Below, piece by piece: positions 1-13,021 of a stretch of DNA of 64,000 bases. The notes below the pieces were generated by a model, which worked only from the letters and a program-made list of their open reading frames with translations, did no database searches and had not been told where the DNA came from. Location: positions 2,017,001-2,081,000 of the forward strand of contig JACVTC010000006.1 in the NCBI GenBank assembly GCA_016946835.1, written 5' to 3'. The DNA is from Neocallimastix lanati (nom. inval.) (Eukaryota > Neocallimastigomycota > Neocallimastigomycetes > Neocallimastigales > Neocallimastigaceae). Both the position numbers and the translations under genes were made by a program. The stretch's first letter is position 1, and each line of letters begins with the position of its first letter.

Positions 1-866
1 ATTGATTTGAATATATATAAAGTTAATGAAAAAAAGTTCGATATCTTTTATCTTAAAATGTATATATATATTAAATTTTCTCTCTTTATTGTTTCTTTCT
101 CTCTTTTTTTTATTTCTTATTTTATATTTTTCGTTTGACAATATAAAATAAAATTAATATAATATTTTATCATACATTATAAAAAAAATATGTAAGTATT
201 AATAGTCCTATATTATCCAAAATGTGAATATAGCATCTTCATAATAATTTTATTATTCTGTATCTTTCTATTAATTTTTTCTTTTTTTAAAAAAATTTTT
301 TTTTAAAAAATATTACAAGTTAATTATAGAATTGATAAGTAGATATTATAAAAATTATTCTAATTGATTTTATCTAACAAATAATATTTTTTATTTTTTA
401 TTTTTCATAATATAATAAACTTTTTGTTTTTTTTTACAAATAATTTTTATTATAATTATTTTTTTTATTATTATTTTAAATGAATAAATGTTTAAATGTC
501 TTGATTTCTATTTTAATTTTTTTTTTTTTAATTGTTTAATTAAATATAGAATTTCTTTTATAATTAATTATTATAATTATTATTATTAATTTTATATATA
601 CGAAAACTTTTTTTTTTTAAAAAAAAAAATTGTAGAGAAAATGTATTAAACTTTATCAATTAAACGAATTATAAAAATTTTTATATAATTACCATAAATT
701 TTTTTTAATATTATAGTAAATAAATAGTAATTATTAATTATAAGTTTTTAATTATTAATTTTTAAAAAATTTATATAAATTCTTACGATTAATAAAATTA
801 AAAAGCATAATAAAATAATAAAAATAATATTAATATTAATATAAATAATTTTATTTTATTTTATTT

Positions 867-917
<51 letters not shown>

Positions 918-2097
918 GTAATAATCATAGAGAGATAAAAAAAAATTTTTTTTTTTTATTTTTGTTTTGATACTTAATAGTAGTATTACATTATTTTATT
1001 TATAATTATAATTAACACTTTAATTATAATTTTGAAAAAAATAAAAACTTTAATGTATTTCATATTATTAAACATATAGTTTATAACTTTAAAATTATAT
1101 AAATTTATAAAAAAAAATACATAAATATATATATTATTTGTATATAATTTTTTTTATATCCAAATTTTAAATAAAATTAAAACTTTTTTTATAATAATAA
1201 TAATTAATGAATATTAAATGTTATATTATTTATATTTTTAAATATTTTTAAATATTAGTATTTAATAATACCTAATTATTAAATTACAAAATATGAAATC
1301 TTATGTATAGTAACAATCTAAATATAATTATGAGAAAATAATATAGTATTCCATTTAATTTTATATAAATATATAATATTATTAAAGCTTAATTTTAAAT
1401 AATAAATTTATAATTTATAATTTAACCAAAAAATAACAAAATTATTATTATTATTATTAAATAAATAAATAAAAAAAAATATTTAATACTAATTATATTA
1501 AGCATATACGTTAATGACATTTTTTTTATTTCATTAATTAGTATATAATAAAAAAATATAATTATATATAAGAATACTATTATTTCAAAATATAAAAGTA
1601 TAATTATAAAATTATATAATTTTTATAATATTTATCTTATATTTTGTATTATTAATCTTATTATAAATTTATATATTATAATATAAAATTTTATTAAATT
1701 ATAATACATATAAAAATGTATATGCATACATATTATCTACAAAATCATATGATGCATATATATTGGAATTATTTAAAATAAAATTTAAATAAAATTTCAA
1801 CAAATTTTTAAAGTATTATCATATTTAATTGAAATATTATAATAAATTTTTAAATTTAAAAACAATTTGATATTATATTTTACTATGAAACTCATAGTAA
1901 AATAAAATTTTTCTTTTTCTTTATATATAATGTTAATAATATATATTCATATTGTCAAAAAAAAAATAATTATAATTATACTATTAATTTTTTTATGTCA
2001 AAAAAAAAAATAATTATAATTATACTATTAATTTTTTTATAATTTAATATATTATATTGTAAAAATAAATATTAAAAACTTACAGTATAATTAAAAG

Positions 2098-2133
<36 letters not shown>

Positions 2134-4811
2134 AGTAATATGATGAAAAATATATATAATTAATAATTTTTATATATTTCAAAGAGAGATTTCAATAAAT
2201 TTTATTACAAAAAAAAAAAAAAAATAAAATAATTTTATGTATATATTTTTTAGGATAATATTTTTTATTAAATTTAAAAATAATTATTAATAAAAATGAG
2301 TTTTAGATAAATTTTAAATCAATTTTATTACATTTTAAAATATACCATTACATATTATTATCCTTTTTTTTTTTTTCGAAAATAGTCTAATCATTTTTTT
2401 AATAAATATTTTCACATCATTTTAACCTTCAAATAAATTAATATATTTTTTTCCTAATATAGAATATATATATGATACTTTAAAAAATTCTTTCATTTAG
2501 TTATGTTCTCCCTTTTTCATTGAATAATATACATATATATATTTCTTTTTTATGGGATTGTTATAGTAAAATAATGATTTTTTATATTGTCTAAATACAA
2601 ATATTATATGAAGCCATTAATATATAATATAAAAATTAAATTATTTAACAGTATATTTTATCTCTTAATTATATATATAATTTGAATAATTATTTAACAG
2701 AATATCTTATCTCTTAATTATTATTTGAATAATTATAATTAATCTATTAATAAAAAATGAAAAATTATTATTTGAATAATTATAATTAATCTATTAATTA
2801 AAATGAAAAATTATATTGTATGATAAAGAAAAATTACCATTATAATATTTTATAATATTTTATTATGTTTTATAATGTTTTGTTAATAAAATATTTATTT
2901 TAATATGACAATCTAAACATTAATATAATTCAATCAATAAAATTTTTATTAGAAAATTTAATATCTAGAAGTACTAATAAATGATTTTCCTTAATTGAAT
3001 GGTTTAAAAATTATTCAATACTATTATATTAACTTTATATTATTAGAAATACTATCAGTATAATATATATCTTTTTTATATATATATATTACCTTAATAG
3101 TGTGAAATTTAATATGTTTACAAAATTTATTAATAAAATTTAAATAATACAAATAATTATTAATAAAATTTTAAATAATACAAATAATTATAATTATTTC
3201 ATATATAATTCTTTTTTTTTTTTTCTGTCTTTAAAATAGCTTTTATTTTTTTATATTTACAAAAATAAAAAATAAATGAAATTTTTTTTAAAAAAAATAA
3301 ATATATAAAATTAATTTTAACCATATATATACATTGATATATTAATTTGCCTATTAATTTATTTATTAATTTATTTATTTTTTTCTCTTAATCAAATATT
3401 TATTATATTATTTCTTTATTTATTTCTTTATTTATTTTTTTCTCTTAATCAAATATTTATTATATTATTAAATATTTATTTATTTATTTTAATTTTATAT
3501 TTTTTAACTATAACTAATAATTATTTTAAATATAATCAAAATAAACTTTTTTTTATATTATAAAAATTATAACATTTTAAACATAAAAATTCTTGTGTAA
3601 TATATAACATATTTATTATTCAATATATAAATAATATATAAATATCTAATCATATTATATGAATAAATTAAAAACTAAATTAAAATTTAAAAGTTAATAT
3701 ATTAAATTGTTTATTCTATTAAAAATTTTATATAATAAAAAGATTCTATTTTATACAATTAAATATATATTATAATATATTTTATAATAAAATGGTATAT
3801 TAAATATTTTGATTTATTATTAATATTTTTCATTGAATTCTAATTAATTATTATAGAAGATATTTATTAATTAGTAATAATAATAATATATTATATTGAA
3901 CTAAATGTTTTTTTTTATTATAATTTAAAGTTTATGTAATAACATTTTTGCGTAACCTACCAAAAAACAAAAAAATAAATAAATAATATTTTTTGAATAA
4001 TTTAATAGTTTCGAGGTAAAAAAAAAAAAAAAAAAAATTTTTTTTTCAGAAGATTTGAAATTTCAATTTTAATCAGAATTACAGGAATTATAGTATTTCG
4101 TATATAATAATATATACAACTGTAGATATTTCTATATATATTATAACTTCAACAATATATATAGAATTTCTATAGATTATTGTTACTTGTAATATTGTAA
4201 ATAATTAAGTATAATTTCAATTCAATTTTAGTAAATGTTTAATTATTCACTATAATTATTACAATTTGGGTTTTTTTTTTTTAAAAAATAAAAAAATAAA
4301 AAAAAAGAATTATTTTTTACTTTTATAACAACTCATAAAGCAATTAAAAGTAAATAAATAATTTTGTATATCGTTATTTATTCATCATTTATACAATCTC
4401 AATTTTTCATCCTTTATCAAAAAAAAATTTTTTTTTTAAATTAGCTATATATAATAAATTATATATTACATAAAGATTTCAAGTTCTTATGATATAGTTA
4501 ATAATAATAATATATATAACTAATAGATAAAACACTTCTTTATATTTATTTAAATATTTAAATACAGTTTTTACAAGTAAAATAATTTTATTTTAAAATT
4601 TTTGGATTTTATATAAATAATATATAAAAAATATATATTGTAATTTCTAATACTGTTTTAGATTTTATATTTATTTATATTTTATCAATTTATCTTTTTG
4701 GCAATTTGGTTTATAGTTAATTTTTTAGGTTTCTATTTTATTTTATTTTATTGATAATATTATAGTTTAACTGGTTTTCTTATTTTAACTAAAAAAAAAA
4801 AAAAAGAGGAA
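1..4811. other. Gene-free AT-rich intergenic stretch
   Basis: No open frame of useful length or protein-like composition is visible. It holds A/T homopolymers (a long T tract near 870-916) and small direct duplications: a 43-base unit repeated at about 1953-2040, a TTATTTGAATAATTATAATT-type unit at about 2640-2800, and a TTTCTCTTAATCAAATATTT unit at about 3383-3460. I see no RNA gene. Confidence 0.6.
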
Positions 4812-6930
4812 ATGGATAGGAGTGATATAATTAAATATCAATTATCAAATGAAATTATAAAAAATATACATAAAAAGAAGGATATATTCAATATTATATT
4901 AGTTTGTCGTGCTTGGTATCATTGTGGTATAAAATATTTATATAGAGATTTTAGTTATGAATATACATTACTGAAAATTCCGACACAAACACAATTAGAA
5001 TGGGTTAAGCATTATCATACTTGGATTGATGCTGCTGAAGAAAAGCGTCATTTTCAACTTTATACATTGATTAAAGGAATGAAACGTCTGGAATCCATAC
5101 ATATAGATATTTTTGGTCATATAAAATATTTCAAAAAGTATAGAAAATTTTTATATAAATTTGCAGATTTAAAGAAAGATCAAATTAAAACTTTACGAAT
5201 TTCATTAGATATACTTGATGAGAATATTTCTGATAATTCACTAGTTCAATTTAAAACCATATTTACTCAATTTATAAAAATATTTAAAAATCTTGATGTA
5301 TTAATATTAGAATCAGGAGAAGAAAACTCATTCCTTGATATTCAACGTTTAATGATTGAATGTTTAACTGATATATATGACAATAAAAGGGATTTAAGTA
5401 TAGCACATGCCAGAACATTTATTAGAACTAGACCTTCAACTAATACAATTAATAATACTAATAATAATGATAATAATGATAATAATAATGATAATAATGA
5501 TAATAATAATGATAATATTAATAATGAAGTAAATATTGATGAAATAAATGAAGAAGAAGAACATGAAAGTGAAGATGAATCAGAAGATGAAGGTTAATAA
5601 TTTTAAATATTTAATAAATAAAATATTATTTATTTAAATACTTGATTAGATTAAAAAATATTAGTATTAAAAAAAAACATTTTCATTAATATTAAATAAA
5701 AATTTATTGTATATTTTTATTAATATTATAAATTTATATATTAATTTTTTTTATTATTATTTTTGAAAAAAAATAATTACAATCGTCATATATGAATATA
5801 TATATATTTATAATTTTATTCTTAACAATAGGAACAATTATAAGTGATACAGAGTTAACTAGTGATTCAGAAGACGAAATTGAATATGATGATGATTTAA
5901 ATCCAATTCGTAGACGTAAATCCTTAAAAAAGTTAATTATTTATGATAATAATAATATCAATATTGAGACCAGTCTTTCCGATATTATATCTAAAGTACC
6001 AATGGAGGAGCTAAATATACGTTCTTACTTACCAAGACATACACCTGAATCAATATGCACATTACCAAGAAGTGCAGAACCTTTCTGGCGTATTAATCGT
6101 TATAAAAAGGAACTCATAAATACTTATCCTGAGTATTTCTCATCTCTTGTTTTAGAAAGTCAAAATAATAAAAATAATAATGGTATGTATGGTATAAATC
6201 AATTTACAAGTTATGAAAATTTCTGTAATAGAAGTAAAGATAGGATATGGCGTAAACTTTATTTTATATATTATGAAAATTTGAAGAAAAGAGAAGAAGA
6301 TGAAGAACGTGAACGTGGAATGAGATATACTCTTATTAATACAGATTGTGATGATTCATTCACCGTATTAAATAATTCTTCTTTAGAAAATGATTCATTA
6401 CTAAAGCATTCCTCTTCTTTAAAGAGTATTTGTTCTTCTATTTCCGATTTATCAGATGCTAGTAATACTACTATCGTCAATTCATTTTCATCCGATCTTT
6501 CCAATCCTTCCTCCACATATTCATTAAACAAATCTACCACCATTATTCCAAAGAAAAGTACTAGTTCAGATACACTTTTTTCCAGCAATTGTAGAAAGGA
6601 TGAAATGAAATCTCTCTGTTTAGAGAATTGTCAATCAATTTCGGTAAATTTATTTTCAATTATTGTTTCAAAATTAAGTTTTCTCTCAACCATAAAATTA
6701 GATAATATTTCATTTTTACCCGAATTTTGTGTAATGAAATTACTTATTGGTTCTGGTAAAAGCTTACAACACTTAGAATTAAATATGGCTAGTCATGTAA
6801 TTTATTATTATTTTTATATTAAATATATTTAACTATATATAAATATATATATACATATTTTTTTTTGTATAGCTAAATAATTTGTATTATTAATTACTAA
6901 TTTATTTAAAATTTTTCTTTATATATTATG

Positions 6931-6962
<32 letters not shown>

Positions 6963-7309
6963 TTAAAATTTTAAATCTATATAATATAATATAGCAATTA
7001 ACACCAGATATTATTGTTTGTATTGCTACAGAGAACAATAATTTGAATACACTTTGTTTAAAAAGTAGTAATAATCCATTAACTGTTGATGTTGAAACAC
7101 TCAATTGGATGTTGACATTATGTCATCAATTGTATTCCTTTAAAATAGAAAATGCTGAGGATGAAGTTCATAGATACTATAAGAAAAATTACAATTTAAT
7201 TAATTCCTCTTTCCATTATTATAAGAAAACCATATTAAATAGAACTGTAATTAATAAAATACAACAAGATACTATAACAAATTATGAAAAACTTATCACT
7301 TTGTCATAA
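4812..7309 (+). CDS. F-box/leucine-rich-repeat protein, three exons
   Basis: I read three exons, 4812-5592, 5832-6796 and 6995-7309, giving 686 residues. Intron 1 starts AAG|GTTAAT and ends AATAG; both ends are phase 1 and the split codon restores Gly. Intron 2 starts CAT|GTAATT and ends ATATAG, phase 0. The ATG at 5792 lies inside intron 1 and is not a start. Residues about 9-50 resemble an F-box: an LSNEIIKNI-type first helix, then a segment ending in LVCRAWYHCGIKYLYRD. A long acidic, Asn-rich linker spans the first joint. Exons 2 and 3 contain spaced leucine/asparagine segments such as LCLENCQ and LNTLCLKSSNN, as in leucine-rich repeats of F-box substrate receptors. By family knowledge such proteins recruit substrates to an SCF ubiquitin ligase; the substrate is unknown. 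The LRR part is inferred from pattern only. Confidence 0.7.
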
Positions 7310-7347
7310 TTCAAATTCAAATTCAAATTCAAATTCAAATTCAAATT

Positions 7348-7395
<48 letters not shown>
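7308..7395. repeat. (TTCAAA)n microsatellite followed by poly(A)
   Basis: About seven TTCAAA units start at the stop codon of the F-box gene and run straight into a poly(A) tract of about 45 bases. The remaining sequence to 7678 is AT-rich with AATAATA-type runs and no gene. Confidence 0.8.
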
Positions 7396-7397
<2 letters not shown>

Positions 7398-7683
7398 AAA
7401 ATCGAAATAGCCAAAAATACAAAATAAAAATAATAATTTAATAATAATTATTTAATAACAATAATAATTTAACAATAATAATAATTATTTACTAATAACA
7501 ATAATAATTTAATAATAGTTAATAATAATTGATAATAGGCATAATATTAGTATTTATGAAAAAATAAAAAAAAAAAAAAAATAATAATATAAAAAAATAA
7601 AAAAAAAAGATTGAAAAAAAATTATAATTAGTATTAAATTATTAAATTACTGTTTCTCATATAAAACTTTTTGTATTAATATG

Positions 7684-7867
7684 TATTAACTCAGATGAAA
7701 GATTAACAATTCATATTATATTTTCGTATTTATTTATTTATAAAAGTGTTAAGTAAAAATAAAAATAAAAAATACATAATGCTTATTTTATACATTTAGA
7801 TAATTAATTCTATTGGTTAAATATATTAAATATTAATTCTTATATTTGATATTTATCTCATTTCACA
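7684..7867 (-). repeat. 3' LTR of the intact copia element
   Basis: 184 bases matching 13391-13574 without a visible difference. On the element strand it starts TGTGAAATGA and ends GAGTTAATA, so it has TG...TA ends rather than the usual TG...CA. The flanking ATATG at 7679-7683 is half of the target duplication. Confidence 0.9.
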
Positions 7868-7932
7868 CTCCCCCTCAAATCTAATTTCTACATGTAGTAA
7901 AAATTAGATTTGCTTTTCTGATGTATTACCCT

Positions 7933-10900
7933 TTAATCTTTAATTCTTTCGAGAAGTGTATTTCTAAATTTATCCATTAATGAATTATTCAGATATTTAG
8001 TGAACCCATCGGCTAGATTATTCTCTGATTTTATGTATTTTAATCTTATTTTATCCTTTTTAACGAGATCTCTTATATGATGATATTTTATATCAATATG
8101 TTTTGATTTCGCATTAATAGAATGATTCTGACAATTATATATTGTTGCCTTATTATCAACATTTATTATTACATAGTTAAGATTGATATTTAGCTCATTT
8201 AAAAGGTTCATATACCAAAGACTATGCTTAGCGCATTCGCTTACGCTATAGTATTCTGATTCTGCCGTTGAAGTTGCAACGCAATGTTGTAGTTTGGAAT
8301 ACCAGTTAGTAGGTGCATCTCCCATCATCATCAGAAAACCGGAGGTTGATTTTCTTGTATCAATGTCTCCAGCATAATCGGCGTCCACAAATATTTTTAA
8401 TGAGCTATTCTTTGAGAATTTAATTCCATAATTTTCAGTACCCTTTAGGTATTTGAAAATCTTTTCTACATTAATCCAGTCCTCCATAGTAGGATTTTTG
8501 CTTTTTCTTGCTGCTTGATTTACTGAAAATAATATGTCTGGTCTTGTACAAATTGCAAGGTATAGGAGGTTCCCAATGGCACTTCTGTAAAAGGTTTCAT
8601 TAAATTTTTTGTTTCTTAATTCCTTATTTTCCAATGGCTTCATATTTCTTACAGGTGCGCAATTTGTCAGTCTAAACTTATTTAGTAATTCTCTTAGATA
8701 TCCTCTTTGATGTATAATATAACCATCACTTTGTCTTTCAAATTTTATCCCAATGACGAAATCTACTTCACCTATATATTTAATGTTATAATTCATTTTA
8801 ATTTGTTCCTTAATATTTATTATTACATTTTCCTTGCCTATTAAAAGTATATCATCAACATATACCGTAAGAATACATATTATTTCCTTCAATTTATTTT
8901 CCTTCACATAGATACAAGGTTCACTATTCAATCTTCTAAATTTCATTTCTAATAGTGTAGAGTCCAATTTTTCGTTCCATTCCCTGCCGGCTTGCTTTAA
9001 ACCATATAAGGCTTTGTTTAATTTAAAATAAACTTTGTTGTATAATGGGTGACCTTGAGGTGGCCTCATATAAATGTCTTCGCTCAAGTCGGCATTTAGG
9101 TATGCTGCATTAATGTCTAATTGAAAAATTTTAAAGTTTTTCTGTACTGCGATTGCTATAATTATTCGCAGTGAATCATGTTTTAAAGTAGGCGAGAAGG
9201 TAAGTAAGTAGTCTATACCAAACTTTTGTGTGAATCCCCTTGCGACTAAACGTGCTTTGCGTACAAGGATATTTCCGTTGAAATCCCGCATATATTTGAA
9301 AACCCATTTACAGGAAACTATGTTTACTCCCTTTGGAATGGATTTTATTGGTTTGAACACGTTAAGTTGTTCCATATTTTCTAGTTCTTTGTTAACGGCA
9401 TCCAACCATTCATCCTTATCTGGTAGATTGAATATGTCATAAAAATCTTTTGGTTCTTTTAAGTTTGTATTATTGTGAGTTTTTGGTGTAGATGATTTGT
9501 GATTTGTTAGTTTTGGTCTTTTGTCATTTATTGAATTGTTGTATATTGCATTTATTACTTCGTTATTTGTATTGATATTATTATTATTATTGTTATTATT
9601 ATTGTTATTGTTATTGTTATTATTATTATTATTGTTATTGTTATTGTTATTATTATTGTTATTGTTATTGTTATTGTTATTGTTATTGTTATTGTTATTG
9701 TTATTGTTATTGTTATTGTTATTGTTATTGTTATTGTTATTGTTATTGTTATTGTTATTGTTATTGTTATTGTTATTGTTATTGTTAATGTTATTGTTAT
9801 TGTTATTGTTATTGTTAAAAAAGTTATAATGGTTGAATCTTTTGGAATCATTATTACTGAGTAAATCGCTCCCCCTGATTTCGGAATTGGGAATAAAATA
9901 GTAGAAATCCTTGGGGATGGAAGAAGTGATTTTAGAATTGCCAGGGTTATTTTCAAAAAATTCAACAGAGCGGGAAAGAATAATTTTATTAGAAGACAAA
10001 TTAAGAATTTTATAAGCTGAAGAATACGGATGATAACCCAGGAAAATGCCTGGTAAAGCATTATTGTCAAATTTATTTCGAAAAGATTTTGGAACGTGGA
10101 AAAATACGCGACATCCAAAAACCTTAAAGTGAGAATAATCAACTTTTGATTTAAATAAAATTTCGTAAGGTATTTTGTTATGGATACCAGAGTGTGGTGT
10201 TCTATTATGTATATAGTTAGCTGTATCAACAGCATATTCCCAGAATTCGTGACTTAATTGAGCCTCATTTAATAAGGCTTTAGCAGAATTTATAAGGATA
10301 CCATTAAAGCGTTCCGCACGACCATTTTGTTGGGGAGAATATGGGATAGTAAATTGTTGAACAATCCCATTATTGGTACAGAATGTTTTGAATTTTCTAT
10401 TGTTGAATTCCGTTCCATTATCGGTACGAATAAAAGATATAGATTTATTGAAAATATTATTGATTTCTTTATACCAAGAGTGAAATTTATCGAACGTTTC
10501 ACTTTTGTTGTCTAGAAAGAGGACCCATCCATAACGTGAAAAATCATCTAGAATTGAGAAGAAATACTTACTTCCATGAATTGATTCATTGACTGGCCCA
10601 ACAAGGTCCATGTGGATTAATTCGAAAATGGATTTAGATTTATTTATAGATCTTTTATATGGAAAATTTTTTAAATTTGAATTAGAACAAATAGGACATT
10701 TTGATTTAATATCAATTTTTAATAATTTGTTTTTGATGGGATTAATATAAAAATGCCCTAATCTCCTATGCCATAATTTTATTTTATCGGGGATAGATAG
10801 TCTTGATAAGTGAAATAGATGTATAGGTGTATTAATTGGTTTATTATAAATTATGGGATTGGTTGATAACCAAATAATGAAAGTATTTTGTTCGTTTGAA

Positions 10901-12354
10901 AATAGATTAATTATTCTGCTTCCATATTGATCATAGATGGTTGCACATAAATGATTTTTGTTATTAAAGAAAATGACCTTATAATATTGTTGGATGAGTT
11001 TAGTAACTGAAATTATATTTTTAGTTATGTGTGGTACAAAATGGACGTTTCTTAATACAACTTTATTATTATTTAAATATCCAATGAAATCACCACATTT
11101 ATGTGATGTGACTATGTTACCATTTGGGAGTACAATATTTTCATTGCAATACTTTAAATTTTTGAGGGAACTGATGGAATTAGTGATATGTAATGAAGCT
11201 CCAGAATCTAAAATCCAAGATGAAATTTTATTGTTTTGTTCAAGTTTTGTTTTCGAATCATTTTGTATTTTAGTTGTGATACAGTTTAATAAAACGTCAT
11301 TTTCTAAATTGTAATCTTCTGAAAAAATACCAGAATTATGGTTTTTATCATTTGAACTAACATAGTTTATTTGTTTATTTGTATTTCTAAATGTTTTGTT
11401 TTTAAGCTGGTTATTTCTGGTATTTTTATAGTGTTGTTTTTTGAATTTAAAGTAATTTTTATGCTTGTTTTTAAGTTTGTTATTGTGCCAACAGTCCCTT
11501 GAAAAGTGACCGAATTTTCCACAGGTATGACATTTTCCGTTATTTGATTTTCTTTTGACATTGTGTTTTTTGCTATTAGTACGAAATCTAGTTTTCTGTT
11601 CAATATGGAATATCTGTTTATCGGATCCTTCTTGTTTTATTGATTCCTTCATGTTCGAGAATATAATGTCAGGAATGACATTTTTAATGTAGGAACATAG
11701 TTTATTCCAATCATCTTTATATTGGAAAACATTTATAAATCTTAGGTTTTCGGGTAGAGATCTGTTGAGTATTCCAGCTTTTATATTATCACTAATATCG
11801 TGATCTAGGTTTTCAAGCTCTTCTATGGCATTTTGTAGTTTTGCCATAAAGATATTTATGTCTTGATCTTCATTGTATTTTAGATTGTTTATTTTATTTT
11901 GTATTTCTAATTTTCTTCGTTCTGGACTTCTTGTGAAGGAATGTTCTAAGATTTTCCATGTTTGGAAAGCTGTTTTCCCTTGTCCCTCGATTATTTTCCT
12001 AGTTTCCTCTCCTAAACTATTAATGATGATCCATTTTACCATGACATCATTTTTAATGTCTAGAAGGTTGGTGTCTTTATCATACACTAAATTATTATCG
12101 AACTTATCTTCCATGTAATCACTGAGGTCATCTTTAACATTCCTTTTTCTTATCTTCTTTACCTTTTCAGAAACAACGTATCCTTCAAGGTTATTTATCA
12201 TTAATAAGTAAAGGATACTAGTTCTCCAGCTGTTGTAATTTTCTGGAGTGAGATCAATTACTCTATTGAAATTTTCAGAGTAACTGAAAGTGATACCCTT
12301 TGTTTGGGGATCGTTAATCACAATAGGTTGATTAATATTTCCTTGTCTTGTCAT
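7933..12354 (-). CDS. Copia Gag-Pol polyprotein
   Basis: One uninterrupted frame of 1473 residues. In order: a Gag-like helical region (about 30-240); a CCHC zinc knuckle (C275, C278, H283, C288); an aspartic protease with DSGAS at 383-387; a GAG-pre-integrase module with LWHRRLGH at 527-534 and CPIC at 553-556; integrase with the DDE triad D583, D645, E681 (D-35-E spacing); a poly-Asn linker of about 100 residues after about 875; reverse transcriptase with QLDINAAYLNA and YVDDILL; and RNase H with FVDADYAGD, STAESEYYS and a late NVDNKAT aspartate. All catalytic positions I can check are present. Gag and Pol share one frame, so Gag excess would need processing or another mechanism rather than frameshifting. 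The GC content is higher than in the flanks. Confidence 0.95.
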   Translation of the reverse strand: MTRQGNINQPIVINDPQTKGITFSYSENFNRVIDLTPENYNSWRTSILYLLMINNLEGYVVSEKVKKIRKRNVKDDLSDYMEDKFDNNLVYDKDTNLLDIKNDVMVKWIIINSLGEETRKIIEGQGKTAFQTWKILEHSFTRSPERRKLEIQNKINNLKYNEDQDINIFMAKLQNAIEELENLDHDISDNIKAGILNRSLPENLRFINVFQYKDDWNKLCSYIKNVIPDIIFSNMKESIKQEGSDKQIFHIEQKTRFRTNSKKHNVKRKSNNGKCHTCGKFGHFSRDCWHNNKLKNKHKNYFKFKKQHYKNTRNNQLKNKTFRNTNKQINYVSSNDKNHNSGIFSEDYNLENDVLLNCITTKIQNDSKTKLEQNNKISSWILDSGASLHITNSISSLKNLKYCNENIVLPNGNIVTSHKCGDFIGYLNNNKVVLRNVHFVPHITKNIISVTKLIQQYYKVIFFNNKNHLCATIYDQYGSRIINLFSNEQNTFIIWLSTNPIIYNKPINTPIHLFHLSRLSIPDKIKLWHRRLGHFYINPIKNKLLKIDIKSKCPICSNSNLKNFPYKRSINKSKSIFELIHMDLVGPVNESIHGSKYFFSILDDFSRYGWVLFLDNKSETFDKFHSWYKEINNIFNKSISFIRTDNGTEFNNRKFKTFCTNNGIVQQFTIPYSPQQNGRAERFNGILINSAKALLNEAQLSHEFWEYAVDTANYIHNRTPHSGIHNKIPYEILFKSKVDYSHFKVFGCRVFFHVPKSFRNKFDNNALPGIFLGYHPYSSAYKILNLSSNKIILSRSVEFFENNPGNSKITSSIPKDFYYFIPNSEIRGSDLLSNNDSKRFNHYNFFNNNNNNNNNINNNNNNNNNNNNNNNNNNNNNNNNNNNNNNNNNNNNNNNNNNNNNNNNNNNNNNNNNNNNNNNNNNNNNNINTNNEVINAIYNNSINDKRPKLTNHKSSTPKTHNNTNLKEPKDFYDIFNLPDKDEWLDAVNKELENMEQLNVFKPIKSIPKGVNIVSCKWVFKYMRDFNGNILVRKARLVARGFTQKFGIDYLLTFSPTLKHDSLRIIIAIAVQKNFKIFQLDINAAYLNADLSEDIYMRPPQGHPLYNKVYFKLNKALYGLKQAGREWNEKLDSTLLEMKFRRLNSEPCIYVKENKLKEIICILTVYVDDILLIGKENVIINIKEQIKMNYNIKYIGEVDFVIGIKFERQSDGYIIHQRGYLRELLNKFRLTNCAPVRNMKPLENKELRNKKFNETFYRSAIGNLLYLAICTRPDILFSVNQAARKSKNPTMEDWINVEKIFKYLKGTENYGIKFSKNSSLKIFVDADYAGDIDTRKSTSGFLMMMGDAPTNWYSKLQHCVATSTAESEYYSVSECAKHSLWYMNLLNELNINLNYVIINVDNKATIYNCQNHSINAKSKHIDIKYHHIRDLVKKDKIRLKYIKSENNLADGFTKYLNNSLMDKFRNTLLERIKD
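9585..9820 (-). repeat. In-frame hexanucleotide (AATAAC)n tract coding poly-Asn
   Basis: On the plus strand it reads TTATTG repeated with a few TTATTA units. On the coding strand it alternates AAT and AAC, giving an almost pure Asn run between integrase and reverse transcriptase. The repeat length is a multiple of three, so expansion keeps the frame open. Confidence 0.9.
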
Positions 12355-12826
12355 ATTATTTTGATTGTTAATACTGCTTTATTTAAGGGATTAGTTGTAT
12401 TTCGTAATATAAATTTAATATTGTTATAGAATAATTCTTTTATTTTATTATTTGTTCTATTTATATTTATATTTTTAATTTAAATTTTGATTAAAGAATG
12501 GTTTATGATTGGGGGTTTATATTGAATTGTTTATATTATTTTAATATGCCGAATACTGATTTTGTCCTGCTTTATTGGGTATATTTTAGTTAAAGATATC
12601 ATCTGATTATTAAATGTTGATTTTTGCGATTGGTTATTTATATTATTTTCATTGTTTAAATTGTTTATTTTTGATTCATTGAAATTTTATTTTGATCTTT
12701 AGTTTTGTCAAATAGGATGATTATATTTTGTTATTCATTTGATTGAATGATTTCTTTGATAAAAAAAAATTTTTTTTTTATTCTTATTTTTATTTTTTAT
12801 TATTTTTTATATTTATATTTATGTAA

Positions 12827-13021
12827 TCAGCTCAGATTATTTGGCTGACTTTACTCAGCTCAAAATATTATTATTCATTTGGCTGACTTTATTCAGCTCA
12901 GAGTATTTTTAACCATTTGGCTGACTTTACTCAGCTCAAAATATTTTAACCATTTGGCTGACTTTACTCAGCTCAAAATATTTTAACCATTTGGCTGACT
13001 TTACTCAGCTCAAAGTATTTT
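12827..13021 (-). repeat. Leader minisatellite, five 37-38-base units with hairpin cores
   Basis: Five copies of GGCTGACTTTACTCAGCTC (one with T for C) begin near 12843, 12881, 12919, 12956 and 12993. They lie in the untranslated leader between the primer-binding site and Gag. Each core can pair GCTGA with TCAGC around a six-base loop, so the element RNA would carry a row of small hairpins. Confidence 0.85.

Noticed and set aside
5792-6832. A separate secreted protein starting at the ATG at 5792
   Set aside because: The apparent signal peptide is intron sequence; a phase-matched acceptor at 5830-5831 joins this frame to the F-box exon.
9521-10235. Open frames of pure Leu or Ile/Thr across the copia Asn tract
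   Set aside because: They are the other frames of the (TTATTG)n repeat inside the Gag-Pol gene.
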